A stretch of 64,000 nucleotides of DNA. Source: Primulina eburnea. Lineage: Eukaryota; Streptophyta; Magnoliopsida; Lamiales; Gesneriaceae. The position numbers and the translations under genes were made by a program. Below, piece after piece: positions 54,998-64,000 of this stretch. The stretch covers positions 682,001 to 746,000 of the forward strand of contig NW_027331259.1 of NCBI RefSeq assembly GCF_022965805.1. Reading direction: 5' to 3'. Each line of letters starts with the position of its first letter. The first letter of the stretch is position 1. The notes under the pieces were generated by a model, which was not told the origin of the DNA, made no database searches, and worked only from the letters and a program-made list of their open reading frames with translations.

Positions 54998-56970
54998 TCA
55001 AAGGCAGACACCATATGAGATATGGATGGGTAAGCCTCCCAAATATTCTTATCTTAGAATATGGGGTGCCCTGCTTATGAAGCAGGTAGTGGGAGATAAA
55101 TTGGATAGTTGATCCATTTTATGTTACTTTGTGGGATATCCAATGAATTCGATTGGATACTACTTCTATCATCCCCAAGAAACAAAAGTGTTTGTTTCTA
55201 GGAATGCGACCTTTTTGGAAAAAGGAATTTCTATTGGATAGAAAAAGGGAGATGATAGAACTCGAAGAGGTTCGAGAGACACCCACAATTGAAGAACCCA
55301 TACCCGAAGAGCCAAGAGAGGAGATACAAGCTCCTAGAAGATACGAGAAAGTCTCGAGACCACCTATAAGGTATGGTCAGCTTCTTGAAGAGGGCCATGA
55401 TGAGCCTAACCATGGATGTGATCCAAGGACCTTCAAGGAAGCGTTATCTGATGCCGATTCATCCAAGTGACTTGAAGCAACGGAATCTGAGTTGAATTCC
55501 ATGCATTCGAACCAAGTGTAGGATCTTGTAGATCCACCTGAGGGAATTGCTCCCATAGGGACTTGGGACGGATGGGAAGGTATTGACCTTCAAAGCGCGA
55601 TTGGTGGCAAAAAGGATATACTCAAAGACAAGGAGTTGACTTTGAGGAAACCTTTTCCCCGGTCGCGATGTTCAAGTCCATAAGGATTTTGCTAGCCATA
55701 GCTGCATGGTATGACTATGAGATATGGCAGATAGATGTCAAGACGGACTTTCTTAATGGGGATTTTAAGAAAGTTATTTACATGTCTTAACATGAAGGGT
55801 TTACATCTATCGGAAGTTAGCATATGGTATGCAAACTTCAGAGATCTATTTATGATCTAAAGCAGGCATCTAGGAGTTGGAACCTCAAATTCGACAGTAC
55901 AATCAAATAGTTTGATTTACTAAGAATCTTGAGGAACCGTGTATGTATAAGAAGGTCAGTGGGAGTGTTGTGACATTCCTGGTGCTTTGTGTTGATGACA
56001 TTCTACTCATTGGGAATGATGTAGGAATGTTGCAATCAACTAAGATATGGTTAGCGAGTAAGTTCTCGATGAAGGACTTGGGTGAAGCATCTTTTGTATT
56101 GGGAATACAGATCTATTGAGATAGATCGAAAAGATCGCTTGATCTCACCCAGTCCACATACATTGATACCATCGTGAAGCGGTTCTCGATGGATGAGTCC
56201 ATGAGAGGACATCTACCAATGTGTCATGGCGTGTCCCTATCCAAGTCTGTCTCCCAAGACTGATGCAGAGATAGTGGCGATGACACGCATTCCGTATGCT
56301 TCGGCAATTGGTAGCATCATGTATGGGATGATATCTACACGTCTTGACGTGGCTTTCGCACTAAGTGTAGTGAGTAGATATCAATCGAACCCTGGTCTTT
56401 CACACTGGAAAGCTGTGAAAGACATCCTCAAGTAGTTGAGAAGGACCAATAAATTGTTCTTGGTCTATGGGGTGGAGAACTAAAATTGGAAGGCTATACC
56501 GACTCTAGCTTCCAAAACGATATCGATGACTCGAAGTCAACCTCTAGGTTTGTATTCATGCTCAATGATGCTGCTGTCTCTTGGAAGAGTTCTAAGCAAG
56601 ACAATACTGCGGATTCCAGCACAGAGGCCGAATACATTGCTGCATCGGATGCAGCAAGGGAGGCTGTTTGGATAAGGAATTTCGTCCAAGAGTTGGGCGT
56701 CATTCCTAATGGAGTTGCTCCTATCCCGGTGTTGTGTGACAACACGGGAGCTTTAGCTTAAGCAAAGGAGCCAAGGTCTCATCAGAAATCCAAACTAGTA
56801 TTGAGAAAGTACCACATCCTCGGAGAGATTGTGGAAAGAAGAGAAGTGTCTATTGACAAAGTCGGCTCCGCAGATTATGTTGTTGATCCACTAATTAGGC
56901 CTTTACCTGGACCATTATTCGACAAGCATCGCGAATCAATGGGTCTGAAGTATATGGGTAGTTGGCTCTA
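54998..56970 (+). pseudogene. Copia pol remnants of element I
   Basis: Recognisable pieces in order: integrase C terminus (TPYEIWMGKPPKYSYLRIWG, 55006 on), RT ([20 protein letters not shown] near 55642; CVDDILLIGND near 55990; MKDLGEASFVLGIQI near 56070) and RNase H (GYTDSSFQNDIDDSKSTSRF near 56490; SSTEAEYIAASDAAREAVWI near 56618). Protease and most of the integrase core are missing between 54600 and 55000, and stops and frameshifts are frequent. The order integrase-RT-RNase H identifies Ty1/copia. Confidence 0.9.
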
Positions 56971-56974
56971 GTAC

Positions 56975-56985
56975 AAGTGGGAGAT
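56975..56985 (+). other. Polypurine tract of element I
   Basis: AAGTGGGAGAT immediately before TGTTAGAG, the usual copia arrangement. Confidence 0.88.
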
Positions 56986-59037
56986 TGTTAGAGTAGGTGC
57001 ACGTCGAGCCAAGTGTTGGCCGACTGTTCACGATGAAACTCTTTGTATAAACGATCTTTATTTTAATAATATTTGAATTTATTATTTTAGGCAAATCTTT
57101 ATCTGTATACCCATGCTAGTTGCATAGATAAAGCCTTGAATATACAAATAGTAGAAAGAATATGAGATGCTCATATGATGAGTATCATGAAACTCATATT
57201 TGGAATACTATATATTCTAAACCGTTCCTAGTCGATTCAGCCGCCACTAAGAAGGATAAAGGCCGCTCGAGTTAGAGACTAGTATCTGCGATGTGAGTAC
57301 CATGTTTCATTGGTAGGGGACATTGTGATGTCCGAGCATGCAGATAGGTGCTCCTTGTAGAGTGCACTGAACAACCCTCCATAAAAGACTTTCCAAGTGG
57401 TTCTCACTTATCGAGTGGAAAAGTCCTAGTTTATGGTTGTACACCATTAGTCCTTATGACCCGGGACAACATTGAGACTCTATGTGCTAGCGTTTCACTT
57501 TGACTTGTTTACCGACTCTTATGGGGTCATCAGGTGGCAAGGTTGGGTGTTACGGCGAAACATATAGGAGTCGATGCATTGTAGCCGGGGATTCACCGCT
57601 TACCTACGGGTATGGATATCCTATGTGTTTTTCATGTATGTGTGGGATTGAAATCTCTGATCAGAGTATGGTGGTAATTATGAAAGGGGTTTCATAGATT
57701 ACACCATCGATGCAACCACGACATGACACATAGTATCGATTCATTGACAACTCTCGATAAACCAATAGTTGTCGAATCGGTCGGGATATATGAGTTGAAG
57801 GGACCGTACTGTACGCTAACCATAATTGAATGGTTCTTGCAGGCACTATCATGTGATACCTAGGGAATCACGTAAGCGATGCTGCTAGGCGTTTAACGTG
57901 ATTGGTTGGGTACTATCAGACTTGAGTTCTGACGTTCTTACTATCAAGGAGTTGATAAGTAAGAATGGAGCACTTGGGGTATGCTCGAATAAGGACATGT
58001 TTAGTCCGAATCACATAGAGATGTGAACCCACGGCTAGTTGTATCAATGAACCATTGAGGGCCACACAAGTACTAGCTTTGTAAATCCCGATGAGAAGTA
58101 AAATAGTTCAATGTGTTGAACGGATTATAAATGTGTTTATAAGCGTAAAGAAAAATAGAAGTATGACTTCTATGAGATAAATATAAATTTTAATTTATGG
58201 AAGTGTTCCTAGATTAAAATTTGGCCAAGTGAATAATGTATTTGAAAATTGTGATTTTCATAAACATTATTATGGACTAAATTAAATAATTCAAGTGTTG
58301 AATTAATTAAACACTAGTGGGCCTAGTAGAGTCCAAATAATTAAATTAATTCAAGTGTTGGATTAATTAAATTACAATGGGCCTTGTAGAGCCCAATTGG
58401 AATTAATTATTTAACTAGTGGGCTTGAGTAAAATCAAGTAAAATATAATTGAGCTCAAATATGTTTGAGACAATTAGAAAAGAGTCCATGGGCCTTGCAA
58501 AAGTTGCAAGCCCACTAGGGTTTGCATGCTTGGGAGATCAAGAGTCTTGAATACTTTTTAATAAAATAATGCATGGCATGGGGATCACTTTTTGGACTAC
58601 CAAGACTCAACTTTCCCTCCTCATTCCACAATCTTGGCCGAAATATTGCATGCATTGTTCTCTCAATTTTCTTCTCTCTTTTGTTCTTCAAGTGTTGGAG
58701 AATAAAAGTCTTCTCTTTGAAAAATCCTCTTAATTTTCTAGTGCAAATTAAGAGGGGATCTACCTAGTTGGTGGTGGGCCTAATTTGAAGGAAAGATTCA
58801 AGGACTTGGGGGAGGAGCTTGTAGATCTTCATGCCTTGAAGAGCTTTGTTGTTTGACAACAAAGTTGGAGCCATTCATCAATCCTTGTGATTGATAGGTA
58901 AATCACTTGAACATCCTATGTATTGTGTTATTTTGTAAATATTGCACAAGAACAAGGGTGACCGAAAATTTATGCCTAAAAATTAAAAATTTTTGACTTC
59001 CGTTGCGCTTCCGGCCACCGTAACCGGTCCACTTTCA
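56986..59037 (+). repeat. Right LTR of copia element I
   Basis: 2052 bp. The first about 1095 bp match the left LTR. 58082-59010 is unique to this copy and contains repeated GGGCCT(T/A)GTAGAG-type segments. Ends GGTCCACTTTCA. Confidence 0.8.
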
Positions 59038-59977
59038 GTTTGGTAGGCCTTAATTAGTTTTTTTTGGAAATACGTGGAACATCCGTTAAACACGGACTAA
59101 TGAAAATAATATGTTTGCTGAATTTTAATGTTTCTGACTTTTAAATGAATTAAGGCGCATCACCAAAACACATAAATACTCAACATATGACTTATCATAT
59201 GTCATGTCAGCAATTGAACCAAAATAATCAAAAATTAAAAGTTAGATTATCAAAATCAAATTTTAAAATTTTAATGAACTAAACACAAACTTAGACAAGT
59301 AAATGAACTAAAACTTGAAATTTAAAAAGTCAATGAAAAAAAAAATCATTTTGTGGCATTTTATATTTTTTAAAATTAAGGTATTATTATATTTATTTCT
59401 ATTATTCATTTGACAAAACTAAAATAGACATGTGCCATAATATTAACACGTGTTTTTTTTATGGAGCCGTTATTTGATCGTTACAATTTTCCTGGTACCT
59501 GATCCAAACGCCCTCTTACTTCCTACAAAGGTACGCACGCAGGTGGCAAAAGAAGAAGGCCACAAACACCGATGGGGAAGGATTCAACGATTCCGAATAC
59601 GTGGGGTTCTCCTAAACTTGCCCTTCTCCTCCACAAACCTATTCACCTTCCACGCATTCAACGTCAAACCTCGTTACATCGGTCATTTTTGCTCACACCC
59701 GCCTCGACGATTCGAGAATTTAGGAATCAAAACCCAGGAAATCAAACTCTCGACCCGCCGGACAGATTACCGGAAATTTTATTTTGGTTCTTTATCAAGA
59801 TTCGGACGGGATTCATTTCAAGATTCATATATTATATCATTTATTATCATATATAGGTGCCGTGTTGCGAATTGATGGATATTGGTTCCAACATTGGGAT
59901 AAGAAATTAGGGTTCTTGAACAGAGAATGGATGTTCTTGATTGATGCAGTCGGGATTGTTTAATTTCTTGAATCAAG
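59038..59977 (+). promoter_or_regulatory. Upstream region and probable 5' UTR of the myosin gene
   Basis: 59038-59460 is AT-rich with no gene seen. 59460-59977 is more mixed and leader-like. Frames in it (141 codons at 59450, 94 at 59572) resemble no protein I recognise. The copia LTR end at 59037 lies 0.9 kb from the proposed start codon, so the element may supply or disturb upstream control. No TATA box could be assigned with confidence. Confidence 0.5.
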
Positions 59978-62747
59978 ATGGTATGCTTACATGAATGCAT
60001 GTCTGAGGTTTTTCTTCAATCAAGATGGTGGTTGGTGTCTGTCACTCTTTATCACGTTTGATTGTTTTATTTAAAAAATGGAATTTGAAATGGTTTTTTG
60101 TGATTGTTTTTTTCCAATGCTGAATCTTGGCATCTGTTCAGGTGCAGGTCCTATCCTGTGTCATCTGTTTTTTGTTAATTAGTATCCATGTTCATGTCTT
60201 GACCAAAATAAATAAATGCAATAATGAAGAAAATAATTGTTCTAGATGGGAGGGCAGTGTTTTAAAAATTTAAGGGTGAAACCGAGATTTTTCTATGAAG
60301 TATAAGAAACTGTGAAAGCAAAACATAACCATTGAGTTTTGCACGCTCTTTGTTTCGTAGTAGACTTTCAACATCACTGTTTAATGAAGTTTCTTGAAAG
60401 TACGCAGTTCTACTTTTCTCCTGCTATGTGATACAGAAATTGAAATGGATTGATCCGTGGTATATGTAGGTAGGTTTTCTTTGCACCATTCTCTCACTCT
60501 GTGAAAACTTTGTGAATTTGAAATGCAGAGTGCACCAGTCACTATCATTGTCGGGTCTCATGTTTGGGTTGAAGATGCAGAAGTTGCTTGGATCGATGGA
60601 GAAGTAACAAAAATAACTGGACAAGAACTTGAGATCCAAACTTCTAAAGGGGCAAAGGTAGCTTATCAAATAGACTGCACTTTATATATGAACTTACACG
60701 TCTCTAAAGCATACTGAAGTGCTTTTTCTATTTTTTGCACATTGCAGGAGGAATTTTTTTACTAAATCAAAATGCAAATGACTTTCATTTGAAACCATAT
60801 TTAGCTGTATCAACTCCCTCCATAGTTTATTGTAATCAGAGAAGATGAAAATAATGTGAAAACTAAGAACAAACAAGATGTATTTTCCACCATTTAGCAA
60901 TAAACACGAGCCTTTTATTCTTTCATATTATTTTCTCAGTTTAGTCTGCTTTTGGCATATCAGAATCCATATAATATAGATGACAATTTGGCCTCTCCAG
61001 TGGTCATTATTCACTAATATGTTTTTTTTCCTCAAGGTCACTGCTAACTTATCGAAAGTATACCCTAAAGATGAAGATGCACCTGCTGGAGGAGTTGATG
61101 ACATGACCAAGCTATCTTATTTGCATGAACCAGGAGTTTTACAAAACTTGTCCTCAAGATATCAACTCAACGAAATATATGTAAGATGAATTTAATTTGA
61201 GCTCGAATTCATCTTTGATCCTTGTTCTTCCAAGCAAGAGAGCAAAACTACTGCAATTCTGTGCTGTTCTATCACGATAAAGTATCCTATTTTGATGTTA
61301 TGACAGACTTATACTGGAAGCATCCTTATTGCCATAAATCCTTTTCAAAGACTTCCTCACCTATACAATGCCCACATGATGGAGCAGTACAAGGGAGCTC
61401 CACTTGGAGAATTGAGTCCTCATGTATTTGCCATTGCAGATGTTGCTTTCAGGTGATAAGGAAGGAAATTGTTATTTGTTGCCACATTACTTTATAAAGA
61501 TTAGTCCAGTTGTCTCTAAGTCTGTTGAGCTGAATTAGGGCAATGTTTAACGAGGGAAAAAGCAACTCGATACTGGTAAGTGGAGAAAGTGGTGCTGGTA
61601 AGACTGAAACTACTAAAATGCTTATGCAATACCTTGCCTATTTGGGTGGCCGCAAAGGAACCGAAGGACGTACTGTGGAACAACAAGTTCTTGAGGTAAT
61701 TATCTAACTATTATACTACAGGTCTTGTTTAATTGGATATCATTTATAAAATAAAGAATTTTCACAAAAAAGGACATGCAATGAATGTCTGGCCACGACA
61801 GTGGGCTGATGTTAACATGTGAAATTTGAGGAAATAAAGGTAATAGACATCCATTGCCAAGTTTGAGTTCTGAAACTTCATGACCACAATGAAGTCCCAT
61901 AAGGTTCTATACATGCCAACATGCCGTGCCCTTCCTCCAATCAATACTTCAATATTTTACAATCGACAGCTGCTGCCGATATGTGGTAAGAAAGGTCTAT
62001 CCAAATGAAAGTTCAAAGCTTGGTGAGCGTTTAAGTTAGGTGCTGCTGAGTCCATCTAACTATCTAACATCAAAGACTTCACCGATACTTCATATATAAT
62101 TTTCCTTGCATTTCTGATTCATTTTAACCCTAATTGGTGTGCAGTCAAATCCAGTACTTGAAGCATTTGGAAATGCAAAAACTGTGAGAAATAACAATTC
62201 AAGGTGAGTCGTTGCCCTAGTCCTGCTATGATATAGTTCATAGAAGTTTGCACTTGACATACTTTATGCGTTGTTCTGCAGTCGATTTGGAAAGTTTGTT
62301 GAAATTCAATTTGATAAGAATCGACGAATATCAGGGGCAGCCATAAGAACGTATCTTCTAGAAAGATCTCGTGTCTGCCAAGTTTCGGACCCTGAACGGA
62401 ATTATCACTGTTTTTACCTACTTTGTGCAGCACCACAAGAGGTAGTCTACTTCCATACAATGTTGCATTATGTAGCTGTTGCATTATGTAGCTTATTTAG
62501 ATTATTCGGCAAATATATAGTCACCCATAGTTATGAATATATTATTCTTCTTCTCAGGAAATTGAGAAGTATAAGCTGGGACATCCAAAGACGTTCCACT
62601 ATCTTAATCAATCTAATTGCTATGAACTAGTTGGTGTAAGTGATGCTCGTGAATATTTGGCAACTAGAAGGGCCATGGATGTAGTTGGAATAAGTCAAAA
62701 AGAGCAGGTACTTTCGATACACTGGCATCTTCATGGTGCCATATTCA

Positions 62748-62781
<34 letters not shown>

Positions 62782-63685
62782 AGATACTCAAATTATCTTA
62801 ATATTCAGGATGCAATTTTCAGAGTAGTGGCAGCAATTCTCCATCTTGGCAATGTTGAATTTGCTAAGGGAAAAGAGATCGATTCATCAGTTCTCAAGGA
62901 TGACGACTCCAAATTTCATCTTCAGACTACGGCAGAGCTTCTCATGTATGACTGCACTCATATTTATAATACTCCTCAGCAGCTTATTGTTTTTTTTCAT
63001 CAGGTGTGATCTTAATGCCCTGAAAGATGCATTACTTAAGCGAGTGATGGTCACTCCAGAAGAAGTGATTAAAAGAAGTCTTGATCCTGATGGGGCAACC
63101 GTTAGTAGGGATGGATTAGCCAAAACTATATATTCTCGTTTATTTGACTGGTATGGTGTTCTTGTGTCATTGCATTAGCTTTCACTTTCAGGTTGAATAA
63201 CTGGTTACTATTTGTTTGCTGGTTTAAAAATTCTGATGCGAGCTTCCAAAAACTTGCAGGTTGGTGGACAAAATAAATGTATCTATTGGGCAAGATAAAA
63301 ATTCAAAATGCCTTATTGGTGTTCTTGATATATATGGTTTTGAAAGTTTTAAAACTAATAGGTAACCGTTGGTCCACTACCTTAAATATAAGACTCCTTT
63401 TCAATTTTTTTAGGATTCTTGACTGACTTAAAATTTATATGTCTAGTTTTGAACAGTTTTGCATTAATTTTACCAATGAAAAGCTGCAACAACATTTCAA
63501 CCAGGTAAGCAATTGATATATTTTGTTGTGGACTATAAACCGATGCCACCATAAAACTGACACTTGACAAATTCTTCTTTCAGCACGTTTTCAAAATGGA
63601 ACAGGAGGAGTATACAAAAGAAGAGATTGACTGGAGCTACATAGAATTTGTTGATAACCAAGATGTCCTAGATCTTATTGAAAAG
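59978..63685 (+). CDS. Class XI myosin heavy chain, 5' part (13 exons, 498 codons, continues beyond window)
   Basis: Plant actin-based motor moving organelles and vesicles. Proposed exons: 59978-59980 (ATG only), 60529-60657, 61037-61180, 61307-61452, 61539-61695, 62145-62203, 62282-62441, 62558-62707, 62809-62945, 63004-63150, 63260-63361, 63447-63504, 63584-63685. All junctions are GT...AG and the joined length (1494 nt) keeps frame. Landmarks: SH3-like N terminus ([20 protein letters not shown]), HEPGVL and [25 protein letters not shown]-loop GESGAGKT (exon 5), switch I NNNSSRFGKF (exons 6/7), switch [10 protein letters not shown] (exon 11), [21 protein letters not shown] (exons 12/13). 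About a third of a roughly 1500-residue protein. Motor end, IQ, coiled coil and tail lie outside. No coding damage seen. The start is uncertain: an in-frame ATG at 60523 is the alternative. Confidence 0.93.
62751..62780 (+). repeat. (CT)15 microsatellite in myosin intron
   Basis: Thirty bases of CT dinucleotides in the intron between the exons ending at 62707 and starting at 62809. Confidence 0.95.
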
Positions 63686-64000
63686 GTTGATTTACACAAT
63701 ATTTGAACTGCTATGCCTTGGACTACATTTAGTTGTTGGTTATGTCGCTGAGAAGCTGGCACATTAGCCAAATACTATGTGCAAGAGGTGGAAATTCTAA
63801 TAAAATCAAAACTATAGGTCCATGTCAATCTTAGTCTGAAATAAATAATCTTTATGTAGATTCCTGTTGAAAAGTAATTGACCATACCCTGGTCTCATAT
63901 TTCCTGAAGTATGCATGAAAGACATTTCTTATACGTATTGTCATTTTTACTAGTTTAGTTCATTCTCATATATATGTAGATATCATTTATTTATATTCTT
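63686..64000 (+). other. Myosin intron, incomplete
   Basis: The sequence after the GT donor at 63686 is AT-rich and holds no match to the next motor segment (KPGG...DEACMFPKS in the family). The following exon is outside the window. Confidence 0.8.

Larger units (their letters stand above)
51089..59037 (+). mobile_element. Decayed Ty1/copia element I with unequal LTRs
   Basis: Left LTR 51089-52233 (1145 bp), PBS at 52236, long leader, gag remnants 53737-54598, pol remnants 54998-56970, purine tract, right LTR 56986-59037 (2052 bp). The right LTR has about 0.9 kb (about 58082-59010) lacking in the left. Flanks are ACCTA on the left and GTTTG on the right, so there is no target duplication, and the integrase array does not resume after it. 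Confidence 0.88.

Noticed and set aside
59450..59875. 141-codon frame upstream of the myosin gene
   Set aside because: No recognised domain; it lies in the likely 5' UTR/promoter and looks like chance coding.

Overview
This is a retrotransposon-dominated stretch of a flowering-plant nuclear genome, probably a eudicot. The species cannot be named from the sequence. Positions 1 to about 59,000 are almost entirely LTR retrotransposons inserted into one another. The first 13 coding exons of a class XI (plant-type) myosin gene begin at about 59.98 kb and run off the right edge. No bacterial features, CRISPR array, rRNA or tRNA gene was seen.

Nesting, with letters assigned here. Element B (Ty3/gypsy, + strand, left part outside the window) occupies 1-12250 and is split by element A (1786-9116, - strand, target duplication GTTCA), which carries one uninterrupted 1475-codon Gag-Pol. 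B abuts a tandem array of about 364-bp units derived from a gypsy integrase core. Removing later insertions makes the array continuous at three junctions: 12251-13473, [C], 26701-27059, [E], 45865-46140, [H], 49015-51088. C (13474-26695, gypsy, +, duplication TGTTC) carries D (13878-16635, +, duplication GTTAG) in its 5' LTR. E (27060-45859, gypsy, -, duplication AAAGT) carries F (34280-44311, gypsy, -, duplication TATAT) in its 5' LTR. The 5' LTR of F is a composite enclosing a further LTR piece, G. H (46141-49009, -, duplication GAATC) is a relative of D. D and H are short elements coding only for a zinc-knuckle Gag-like protein. I (51089-59037) is a decayed Ty1/copia element whose two flanks do not match.

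Coding state. A looks intact. E has a few breaks, including one at the reverse transcriptase active site. B is frameshifted and split. C has many nonsense codons. F has lost most of pol. C and F nevertheless have very similar LTR pairs, so they were probably copied by proteins supplied in trans.

The most striking non-coding signal is a recurring architecture. (1) Several LTR families carry 8-10 copies of a short GC-rich dyad motif just upstream of the TATA box, with a different motif in different families and the same motif in otherwise dissimilar families. (2) Several leaders (late LTR or post-PBS region) carry serial small hairpins in which the loop is constant while the stem arms change together: AAATTATG in C, GAATCA in F, ATATTATT in copia I, AGATC-like in B/E/G. 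Paired changes of this kind point to selection on RNA or DNA secondary structure. All comparisons here were made by eye.
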